Positions 1-5,306 of a stretch of 5,795 nt of DNA are shown here, one piece after another (position 1 is the first letter of the stretch; each line of letters starts with the position of its first letter). The DNA comes from an uncultured Collinsella sp. Its GTDB lineage: Bacteria; Actinomycetota; Coriobacteriia; Coriobacteriales; Coriobacteriaceae. The stretch covers positions 1 through 5,795 of the forward strand of contig CABUDB010000114.1 in assembly GCA_902490245.1 (NCBI GenBank), written 5' to 3'. The notes beneath the pieces are model-generated. The model saw only the letters and a list, made by a program, of their open reading frames with translations, had not been told where the DNA came from and did no database searches. A program made the position numbers and the translations under genes.

Positions 1-457
1 GATAGCGGGTGTGGATCGTGAACCGGTCGTTGAGCGTGTAGACGGGGATGGAAGAGCGCAGGGCATCGGTGATGAAGTCACGCATTTGGTCGACGGGCTC
101 CTGCAGCATGTAGTAGCTCTTGTAGATGCCCGAATCTGCCGGGCCGGCGCCCATGTCATAGCTCACGTGGTACTGAGCAGAGACCTCAAGACCGATAGTC
201 ACGTTGTCCTGGGTCTTAACGTCGATGCCAAAACCGTTTTTCATGGTGCGCAGACTCACCGTAGCGGCTTTGCGGTCGATCACGGGCACCTTCATGTGGA
301 AGCCCGCGTTGACGATGCGGTTGAACTTGCCCAGGCGCTCGATGATCACAGCGTGCTGCTGTTCAACGACATAGCAGGCGTTGGGAAGCAGCAGCAACAG
401 GATGATGATGGGAAACAGTAGGCTCGTAAGGGCAGCGATGATACCGGACAACAGCAT
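1..457 (-). CDS. SPFH/band 7 domain membrane protein, N-terminal part (runs off the left edge)
   Basis: The first 152 codons of a stomatin/prohibitin-like (SPFH, band 7) protein are visible; the rest lies beyond base 1. Such proteins are membrane-anchored scaffolds that oligomerise at the cytoplasmic membrane, and their exact role here cannot be told. Residues about 4-26 form one very hydrophobic segment (runs of Leu and Ile) that would anchor the protein. The band 7 opening follows at about residues 29-62, with the typical pattern VVEQQHAVIIERLGKF, then GFHMKVPVIDR. The conserved block ending in ALRSSIPVYTLND is at about residues 132-145. The start at 457 is supported by an AGAGGAG Shine-Dalgarno sequence about five bases upstream and by the membrane segment beginning immediately after it. 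The gene follows the tRNA-Leu terminator and its repeated copy, so it probably has its own promoter in about 458-520, but I found no convincing one. No NfeD-type partner is visible in the window. Confidence 0.88.
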   Translation of the reverse strand, partial: MLLSGIIAALTSLLFPIIILLLLLPNACYVVEQQHAVIIERLGKFNRIVNAGFHMKVPVIDRKAATVSLRTMKNGFGIDVKTQDNVTIGLEVSAQYHVSYDMGAGPADSGIYKSYYMLQEPVDQMRDFITDALRSSIPVYTLNDRFTIHTRY

Positions 458-520
458 GGTTTCTCCTCTGATAGGCACACGTTGCCATTAGGATACCCGT
501 CCAAGGAGATCGTGCATAAC

Positions 521-545
521 AAAAAAGCCCCCATTGCTGGGAGCT
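521..545 (-). terminator. Rho-independent terminator, second copy
   Basis: On the minus strand the sequence is an eight-pair stem (AGCTCCCA / TGGGGGCT, one T-G wobble) around a GCAA loop, followed by six T residues at 526-521. It is a near copy of the terminator at 710-734 and lies downstream of it in the same orientation. It would stop transcripts that read through the first terminator and insulate the SPFH gene start at 457. Confidence 0.8.
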
Positions 546-556
546 CTTTCATTTAA

Positions 557-574
557 TGGTGCGGGCGAAAGGAC
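557..574 (-). pseudogene. tRNA-Leu 3'-end fragment
   Basis: Eighteen bases identical to the 3' end of the intact tRNA-Leu gene: the CCA end (557-559), the discriminator A (560), the full 3' acceptor strand (561-567) and the adjoining T-stem bases up to 574. The T-loop, variable arm, anticodon arm, D-arm and 5' acceptor strand are missing, so no tRNA can be made from it. It is either the remains of a tandem tRNA duplication or an attachment-site-like duplication left by an insertion. Confidence 0.75.
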
Positions 575-703
575 GTCCGCGTATCCGCTGCGCGGATACG
601 CACCGGCTTCGCCCGCCTGCCGGCGGACTCGCCAGCTCGCTAAAAACGCTCCGCGTTTTCCTTACGCTCGCTCCTTCGCAGGTTCAAGTCCCCGCGATGG
701 GCC
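575..703. other. Hairpin-rich insert between the two repeat copies
   Basis: This 129-base stretch has no credible gene. It holds a perfect 10-base inverted repeat (579-588 with 592-601, three-base loop) and a perfect 7-base inverted repeat (AAAACGC at 643-649 with GCGTTTT at 653-659). Several further short GC-rich repeats such as GCTCGC and CGGC are present. At 681-691 it carries the tRNA T-arm-like string GGTTCAAGTCC in plus orientation, opposite to the neighbouring tRNA-Leu. It looks like a small structured intergenic repeat rather than an ordinary spacer. An open frame crosses it on the plus strand but is not protein-like. Confidence 0.6.
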
Positions 704-763
704 CATAACAAAAAAGCTCCCATTGCTGGGAGCTCTTTCATTCAATGGTGCGGGCGAAAGGAC
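704..763. repeat. Direct repeat copy 2 (within the intact tRNA-Leu and its terminator)
   Basis: Partner of the repeat at 515-574. This copy is continuous with the full tRNA-Leu gene, so it is probably the original and the other copy the derivative. Its boundary inside the tRNA falls at the start of the T-loop. Confidence 0.93.
710..734 (-). terminator. Rho-independent terminator of tRNA-Leu
   Basis: On the minus strand an eight-pair perfect stem (AGCTCCCA at 734-727, TGGGAGCT at 722-715) encloses a GCAA loop and runs directly into a T tract at 715-710. It begins 12 bases after the encoded CCA, as expected for a tRNA transcript terminator, and would also end any transcript reading through from tatD. 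Confidence 0.88.
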
Positions 764-832
764 TTGAACCTTCATGGGGTTGCCCCCATACGGACCTGAA
801 CCGTACGCGTCTGCCAATTCCGCCACGCCCGC
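746..832 (-). tRNA. tRNA-Leu, anticodon CAG
   Basis: This 87-base gene includes an encoded CCA at 748-746 and reads CUG leucine codons. The acceptor strands GCGGGCG (832-826) and CGCCCGC (756-750) pair fully, with discriminator A at 749. The D-arm has the leucine-type AATTGGCAGA loop. The anticodon stem TACGG/CCGTA is perfect around the loop TTCAGGT, placing CAG at 798-796. The variable arm is long (TGGGG, GCAA loop, CCCCA), which is the class II form shared by Leu, Ser and Tyr tRNAs. The T-arm is GAAGG, TTCAAGT, CCTTT with one G-U pair. A promoter-like sequence lies just upstream and a terminator just downstream, so it can be expressed on its own although it follows tatD by only 43 bases. 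Confidence 0.97.
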
Positions 833-843
833 GTGCAGGAATT

Positions 844-872
844 AGAATAACGGAGCGCTGCTGCGAACGCAA
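844..872 (-). promoter_or_regulatory. Likely promoter of tRNA-Leu
   Basis: On the minus strand TTGCGT (872-867) and TATTCT (849-844) are separated by 17 bases, a sigma-70-type arrangement with three and four consensus matches respectively. Transcription would start about five bases before the mature tRNA 5' end at 832, in the short gap between the tatD stop and the tRNA. The position is persuasive; the match itself is moderate. Confidence 0.5.
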
Positions 873-875
873 GAA

Positions 876-1793
876 CTATTTTTGAAAAAGTTTGCAGGCA
901 TTTTCCCAGGCGGCTCGAGCGATTGCTCCGGCGTCCTCGCCGGTACGATCGACGCGGTCGTTGACCAGCGCGTTTGCTGTGATGGAAATCATTGCAGGCT
1001 CGCACTCAAGACCGCGAATGGGCTCCGGCGCCATATAGGGACAATCCGTCTCGAACAAAATACGGTCGAGCGGGGTTGCCGCGAATGCCTCGCGCACGTC
1101 GTCGTTGCGCTTAAAGGTAGCCGCGCCGCCATAGGCGATGTAACAACCCAAATCCACAAAGCGCTCCATCGTGGCTCGGTCCTCGCCAAAGCAGTGCAGC
1201 ACGCAACCGGCCTGGGGCACGCCGACCTCGCGCAACACGTTGTAGGCGTCCACATGCGAGGTGCGCTCCTCGTCCGTGTCCTCATGACGCAGATGCAGCT
1301 CTACCGGCACATTGCGGCGTACGGCAAGCTCAAGCTGGCGCGCCATGCAGTCGATCTGCACGTCGTGAGGCGCCGGCGCAATATCGTCGTCGTAGTCCAT
1401 GTGGTAGTCCAAACCGATCTCGCCAATGCCAACGCATAGGGGATCATCGAGTGCAGTCACAATCTGGGCATGGATGTTATCGGTGTAGTCGGGAGCACCA
1501 TACGGATGCACGCCGGCAAGATATTTGATCTGCGGAATATCCCGCATCGGCAGGATCTCGCGAACCAGCCAGTCGCTATAGTCCGCCACGCTGCGCTTAT
1601 CGGCAATGGGGTCGAAGACCGTCACCAACAAGTCAATGCCCGCTTCCTTGGCACGCTCGAGCGTCTCGGGAACTTCCTTACTCCAAAATGAGAGCAGGTG
1701 CGCATGCGTATCGGCAAGCGGCGCCAGCGGCACCGGGCAGGCCACCGTTTTCTTCTTTTTGGTAAACGTCACGCGTTCGGCATTAGGCATCAT
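876..1793 (-). CDS. TatD-family metal-dependent DNase/hydrolase
   Basis: This 305-residue protein belongs to the TatD branch of the amidohydrolase-fold (TIM barrel) superfamily; characterised members are divalent-metal-dependent 3'-5' exonucleases or DNases. Expected metal-site motifs appear in order: DTHAHL with His30 and His32, GVHP at about 94-97, GEIGLDYH with Glu125, VELHLRHED with His167, GCVLHCFG with His200, and ETDCPYMAPEP with Asp250. The RG..EP motif follows at about 260-266. I chose the ATG at 1793 because AGGAG lies seven bases upstream (1805-1801); a second ATG follows at 1790. The reading frame stays open further upstream, but that part lies inside rsmA and is not TatD-like. 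The start overlaps the rsmA stop by 11 bases, so translation is probably coupled. It is longer than the usual 255-265 residues because of an N-terminal extension of about 25 residues with a lysine run before the first motif, plus an acidic insertion at about 132-138. I do not assign tatD versus ycfH. Confidence 0.93.
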   Translation of the reverse strand: MMPNAERVTFTKKKKTVACPVPLAPLADTHAHLLSFWSKEVPETLERAKEAGIDLLVTVFDPIADKRSVADYSDWLVREILPMRDIPQIKYLAGVHPYGAPDYTDNIHAQIVTALDDPLCVGIGEIGLDYHMDYDDDIAPAPHDVQIDCMARQLELAVRRNVPVELHLRHEDTDEERTSHVDAYNVLREVGVPQAGCVLHCFGEDRATMERFVDLGCYIAYGGAATFKRNDDVREAFAATPLDRILFETDCPYMAPEPIRGLECEPAMISITANALVNDRVDRTGEDAGAIARAAWENACKLFQK

Positions 1794-2643
1794 GGATGAG
1801 CTCCTGGGCCAGACGGACAAAGTCGGCAACATCGAGCGTCTCGGCTCGCGTGGTGGGCGCGATACCGCAAGCCTCAAAGGCCGCATCGAGCACGTCCTTG
1901 GCAAAGCCGTTGGCGCTCATGGAATTGCGGATGGTCTTGCGACGCAGGGCAAACGCGGCGTCGATCACACGGGCCACAAACTCGCGGTCGAGGCCCTCGA
2001 GTACCACGCCGTCAACGCGATCGATGCGCACTACGGCAGAATCCACATGCGGCGCCGGCATAAAGCAGCGCGGCGGCACCTCAAAGCGCCCCGTCACCTG
2101 CGCATACAGGCCGAGCTTTGCCGTGTAGCCGCCATAGGTCTTGTTGCCCGGCGTTGCGGCAATACGATCTGCAACTTCCTTTTGCACCATGACGACAGCG
2201 CGCTTAAGCGCTGGCATCGTCTGGAAGAACTGAAGGATGATCGTCGCCGCCACGTTGTAGGGCAGATTCGCGACGAACACCGTGGGTTCACCACCGGCGG
2301 CCTGCTCAATCTGCTCCGGCGTCACCTTGAGCGCATCACCCATGATAAAGCGGAAGTTGGCATAGTCGGCGGCGTGGGCGTCGAGCACCGGCTCAAGCTC
2401 GGGATCAGCCTCAATCGACGTAACGCACGCCGCCTCCTGCAGCAGGGCCAACGTCAGCGTGCCGCAACCCGGGCCGACCTCGAGCACGCGCTCATCGCCC
2501 GCAAGCTCAGCGAGCTCACAGATACGTTCGATCACATGGTTGTCGATCAGGAAGTTTTGGCCCAGGCGATGCTTGGTCGCAAGGCCAAACTCCTCTAGCA
2601 GCTCCCTCGTTGCCGTGGGGTTTGCCAAAGGCGAAGTTGTCAT
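1783..2643 (-). CDS. rsmA: 16S rRNA (adenine(1518)-N6/adenine(1519)-N6)-dimethyltransferase
   Basis: RsmA (KsgA) uses S-adenosylmethionine to dimethylate two adjacent adenines in the 3'-terminal helix of 16S rRNA during late assembly of the small subunit in the cytoplasm; its loss is classically linked to kasugamycin resistance. The 286-residue length is normal for the family. The family N-terminus KHRLGQNFL is at about 24-32. The SAM-binding motif VLEVGPGCGTLT is at 53-64, the acidic ribose-binding EAD at 78-80, and GD at 102-103. The catalytic NLPY of N6-adenine methyltransferases is at 126-129. It is followed by VQKEVADRIAA and a C-terminal VPPRCFMPAPHVDSAVVRI block. The start at 2643 has a near-perfect AAGGAGG five bases upstream. 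A terminator separates it from metG, leaving only about 35 bases for a promoter; I could not find a good one, so it may depend on read-through. It overlaps the TatD gene at its 3' end. Confidence 0.97.
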   Translation of the reverse strand: MTTSPLANPTATRELLEEFGLATKHRLGQNFLIDNHVIERICELAELAGDERVLEVGPGCGTLTLALLQEAACVTSIEADPELEPVLDAHAADYANFRFIMGDALKVTPEQIEQAAGGEPTVFVANLPYNVAATIILQFFQTMPALKRAVVMVQKEVADRIAATPGNKTYGGYTAKLGLYAQVTGRFEVPPRCFMPAPHVDSAVVRIDRVDGVVLEGLDREFVARVIDAAFALRRKTIRNSMSANGFAKDVLDAAFEACGIAPTTRAETLDVADFVRLAQELIHDA

Positions 2644-2678
2644 GGTTGCCTCCTTAACATGGTGGCTGCATCGTAAAG

Positions 2679-2711
2679 CAAAAGGGCATGGACCGTTGCG
2701 GCCATGCCCTT
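2679..2711 (-). terminator. Rho-independent terminator of metG
   Basis: The arms AAGGGCATGG (2711-2702 on the minus strand) and CCATGCCCTT (2691-2682) pair perfectly over ten bases. A further inner CCG/CGG pairing around a three-base loop leaves one bulged base. On the minus strand the stem ends in TTTTGCTTT, an acceptable T tract. It starts 40 bases after the metG stop codon and just before rsmA, so it probably ends the hydrolase-rsmI-metG transcript or attenuates expression of rsmA. Confidence 0.78.
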
Positions 2712-2750
2712 ACATCTAAACAGCAAATTGCCGATATGGCGCGCGGCGTC

Positions 2751-4352
2751 TTAACCCAGACGCGGGAACAGCGGCTCGCCCTTCTCGACAGGCTGACCGC
2801 CGGCAAGCAGGCCCCAAGCGCAAATGCCCTTGAGGTCGTCGCTCGCGGCCTCGTCCTCGCACGACAGGCGACGCAGAGCCTCGGCAGAAGTCTGGGGCAT
2901 GAGCGGCATCAGCAGGTGAGCGGCGATGCGGATGGCCTCGAGCAGGTTGTAGATCACAAACGCCAGCTCGTCAGCCTTGGCCTCGTCCTTGGCAAGCGCC
3001 CAGGGCTCGGAGTCCTCGATGTAGTGGTTGGCGGCGTGGATGAGCTCCATGACCTCGTCCTTGGCTCCGCCGTAATCGAGCACGTCCATCTTGGCCATGT
3101 AGCGCTCGACCAGGCCGTCGGCGATCTTTGCCAGCGGGTTGTCGAACGCATCGAACGATGCGGGCTTCGCAGGCGCGCAGCCGTCAAAGTACTTGCCGCT
3201 CATGTTGAGCGAGCGCGAGATGAGGTTGCCCCAGCTGTTGGCCAGGTCGGCGTTGTAGACCTGCTCCATGCGATCGAAGCTGATGGCGCCGTCGGTGCCG
3301 GGAACCACGTCGGTCATAAAGTAATAGCGATAGCCCTCGACACCCAGCATGTCGATAACATCCTGCGGAGCGATGGCGTTGCCGCGGCTCTTGGACATCT
3401 TTTCGGCCTTGCCGGTCTCGGCATTGCGCACAGTCAGGAAGCCGTGGGCAAAGACGTGCTCGGGCAGGGCCTCGCCGATGGCCATGAGCATGGCAGGCCA
3501 AATGACGCAGTGGAAGCGGATGATGTCCTTACCCACGATGTGGAACTGCGCGGGCCAGCGATAGGCCAGCTCGGCACGCGCCTCGTCGGTGTCGACACCG
3601 TAGCCGACGGCCGTCATATAGTTGAGCAGCGCATCGAACCACACGTAGGTCACGTGGCCCTCGTCAAACGGAACCTGAATGCCCCAGTCAAAGCTCGTGC
3701 GGCTCACGGAAAGGTCGTTAAGGCCGCCCTCGACAAAGCTGCGCACCTCGTTCATGCGGAACGCAGGCTCGACAAAGTCGGGATGCTCGTCGTAAAGCTT
3801 GAGCAGCTTGTCCTGGAAAGCGGAAAGCTTAAAGAAGTAGGACTCCTCCTGCACGCGCTCAAGCGGACGGTGGCAGTCGGGGCACAGGTGCTGGCCGACG
3901 CTGCCGTACTCCTCGTCGCCCTTCTGGACCTGCGTATCGGTGAAGTAGGTCTCGTCAGGCACGCAGTACCAACCATCGTAGCTGCCCTTATACAGATAGC
4001 CGGACTCCTTCATGCGCTCCCACAGATACTGCACGGCATGGTGCTGGCGCGGCTCGGTGGTGCGGATGAAGTCGTCGTTGGAAATCTCGAGCTTGCTCCA
4101 CAGCTCCTTGAAGTGCGGAGCCTGGCTGTCGGTCCACTCCTGCGGCGTCATGTTGTGCTTGGCCGCGGCCTCGGCGACCTTCTCGCCGTGCTCGTCCATG
4201 CCGGTCAGGAACTTGACGTTATAGCCGGCAGAGCGGCGATAGCGAGCCTGAACGTCGGCGATGATGGTGGAATAAGCCGTACCCAGGTGCGGATCGGCGT
4301 TGACGTAGTAGATGGGCGTCGTGATAAAGAACGAAGGCTTGCTTTGATCCAT
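2751..4352 (-). CDS. metG: Methionine--tRNA ligase (MetRS), short form
   Basis: This class I aminoacyl-tRNA synthetase of 533 residues activates methionine with ATP and loads it onto initiator and elongator tRNA-Met in the cytoplasm. The Rossmann-fold opening FFITTPIYYVNADPHLGTAY (8-27) carries the HIGH-region signature as HLGT at 22-25. LTGMDEHGEK is at about 49-58, the methionine-pocket YVWFDALLNY at 236-245, KMSKS at 318-322, and an alpha-helical anticodon-binding domain fills the C-terminal third. The connective-peptide knuckle region has Cys130, Cys157 and Cys160 only; the position expected to hold the fourth cysteine is Asp133. The protein ends at GEPLFPRLG, so it lacks the C-terminal EMAP/Trbp111-like tRNA-binding domain found in, for example, B. 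subtilis MetS. The start at 4352 has GGAGG nine bases upstream. It lies 70 bases downstream of rsmI with a possible promoter in the gap, and is followed by a hairpin terminator. Confidence 0.97.
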   Translation of the reverse strand: MDQSKPSFFITTPIYYVNADPHLGTAYSTIIADVQARYRRSAGYNVKFLTGMDEHGEKVAEAAAKHNMTPQEWTDSQAPHFKELWSKLEISNDDFIRTTEPRQHHAVQYLWERMKESGYLYKGSYDGWYCVPDETYFTDTQVQKGDEEYGSVGQHLCPDCHRPLERVQEESYFFKLSAFQDKLLKLYDEHPDFVEPAFRMNEVRSFVEGGLNDLSVSRTSFDWGIQVPFDEGHVTYVWFDALLNYMTAVGYGVDTDEARAELAYRWPAQFHIVGKDIIRFHCVIWPAMLMAIGEALPEHVFAHGFLTVRNAETGKAEKMSKSRGNAIAPQDVIDMLGVEGYRYYFMTDVVPGTDGAISFDRMEQVYNADLANSWGNLISRSLNMSGKYFDGCAPAKPASFDAFDNPLAKIADGLVERYMAKMDVLDYGGAKDEVMELIHAANHYIEDSEPWALAKDEAKADELAFVIYNLLEAIRIAAHLLMPLMPQTSAEALRRLSCEDEAASDDLKGICAWGLLAGGQPVEKGEPLFPRLG

Positions 4353-4391
4353 GGGGTTTGTCCTCCAGTAAAACGTTGCATACAGAGGATG

Positions 4392-4420
4392 ATTCTAGCG
4401 CAAGGGCTGGATATCCTCCA
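4392..4420 (-). promoter_or_regulatory. Possible promoter of metG
   Basis: In the gap between rsmI and metG the minus strand has TAGAAT (4397-4392), one base from the -10 consensus. It lies 17 bases after a weak -35-like TGGAGG (4420-4415, three matches). Transcription would start near 4385, leaving a leader of about 30 bases that contains the metG GGAGG. The -35 is poor, so this may be chance, and metG may simply be co-transcribed with rsmI. Confidence 0.3.
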
Positions 4421-4421
4421 T

Positions 4422-5300
4422 CTATTGCATATCGAGCACCATGGCATAGACATCGCGCTTGCGGCGCGAATACTTCTGAGACAGGCGCTTGGCCACCGCA
4501 GACGCGGGCTCCCCCTCCTCGAGCGCGGCGCGGATATCCTCGCGCAGGGCCTCGTCGGGATCCGCTGCCGCGGCGCCAACCGGCACGATACCGGCCTCCT
4601 CATCCTCGCTCGGCGGCGCGATGACCAGCGCAATCTCGCCCTTTACCTCGCCGCGAGCACGCAGCTCCTCGGCAAGCTGGGCGGCGGGCCCGCGCAAGAC
4701 CTCCTCGTGCAGCTTGGTGAGTTCGCGGCAGACGGCAACCTCACGCTGGGGAAAGACCTCCGCCACGGCCTCGAGTGTCGCCACGATGCGATGTGGAGAC
4801 TCGTAGAAGATGAGCGCGCCGGGCACCACGGCAAGGCGCTGCAGACGGCGCACGCGGTCACCGTGCTTGCGGCCCAAAAAGCCCTCGAAGAAAAAATGCT
4901 CGCAGGGAATGCCGGACGAAACGAGCGCCGTGACGCAAGCAGAGGGCCCGGGGATAACTTCGACGGGTGCATCGGCCTCACGCGCCGCCTCGACCAGCGC
5001 CTGGCCGGGATCGGACACGCTCGGCATGCCGGCGTCCGAGGCAAAAGCGAGGGTCTCCCCCGCCAGCAGGCGGTCGACCAGGCCGGCGGCGCGGCTGGCG
5101 ATCACATTCTCGTCGCAACGGACAAGCGGCTTGGAAATGCCCAGGTGCATCAGCAGCTTTGACGTCACACGCGTGTCTTCGCAGCAGATGACATCGGCAG
5201 CGGCAAAGGCCTCGCCAACGCGCGGGGACAGGTCGCCCAGGTTGCCGATGGGCGTGCCGACCACATAGAGTTTGCCCGTATGGGCGCTGTTTTGCGTCAT
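4422..5300 (-). CDS. rsmI: 16S rRNA (cytidine(1402)-2'-O)-methyltransferase
   Basis: RsmI adds the 2'-O-methyl group to C1402 of 16S rRNA in the decoding centre, using S-adenosylmethionine; it belongs to the tetrapyrrole-methylase (SpoU-unrelated) fold. The 292-residue protein shows the family motifs in order: LYVVGTPIGNLGDLSPR at 11-27, EDTR at 41-44, SDAGMPSVSDPG at 88-99, VIPGPSA at 115-121, FEGFLGRK at 138-145, YESPHRI at 166-172 and CRELTKLHEE at 191-200. The usual FLPRK is FLGRK here. An acidic linker at about 230-255 leads to a C-terminal helical tail ending in a basic SQKYSRRKRDVYAMVL stretch, common in RsmI proteins. The ATG at 5300 follows the stop of the upstream hydrolase by six bases and has only a weak AGGT-like site that overlaps that stop. 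Translation is therefore probably coupled to the upstream gene. Confidence 0.97.
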   Translation of the reverse strand: MTQNSAHTGKLYVVGTPIGNLGDLSPRVGEAFAAADVICCEDTRVTSKLLMHLGISKPLVRCDENVIASRAAGLVDRLLAGETLAFASDAGMPSVSDPGQALVEAAREADAPVEVIPGPSACVTALVSSGIPCEHFFFEGFLGRKHGDRVRRLQRLAVVPGALIFYESPHRIVATLEAVAEVFPQREVAVCRELTKLHEEVLRGPAAQLAEELRARGEVKGEIALVIAPPSEDEEAGIVPVGAAAADPDEALREDIRAALEEGEPASAVAKRLSQKYSRRKRDVYAMVLDMQ

Positions 5301-5306
5301 ATCAAC

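Larger units (their letters stand above)
515..574. repeat. Direct repeat copy 1 (tRNA-Leu 3' end plus terminator)
   Basis: This 60-base stretch is repeated at 704-763 with an offset of exactly 189 bases. I count two mismatches: C at 529 against T at 718, and T against C in the short spacer before the tRNA end. It contains the terminator hairpin, the spacer, the CCA end, the whole 3' acceptor strand and the first bases of the T-stem. Similarity stops abruptly after GGAC at 574. This copy lacks the rest of the tRNA. Confidence 0.93.

Noticed and set aside
515..763. CRISPR array
   Set aside because: There are only two copies, 60 bases long, explained by the tRNA and terminator; there is no regular repeat-spacer pattern and no cas gene.
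534..767. Small plus-strand open frame across the tRNA repeat region
   Set aside because: Its two ends encode the same peptide only because the tRNA/terminator repeat is duplicated. It crosses a terminator and a tRNA end and has no convincing ribosome-binding site.
1794..1904. Longer TatD start at 1904
   Set aside because: The extra residues lie entirely inside rsmA in another frame, have a composition unlike TatD and no Shine-Dalgarno support; the ATG at 1793 has AGGAG at the right distance.
1606..2598. Open frame of 330 codons on the plus strand
   Set aside because: It is antisense to rsmA and tatD, has low-complexity composition and no recognisable domain.
2644..2680. Promoter for rsmA between the metG terminator and the start codon
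   Set aside because: A TTGCTT string is present, but the only -10-like sequence at the right distance overlaps the Shine-Dalgarno site and would leave no leader.
2688..5162. Very long open frame (824 codons) on the plus strand
   Set aside because: It lies antisense to metG and rsmI, both unmistakable. Its translation shows no family motifs, and such mirror frames are common opposite GC-rich genes.
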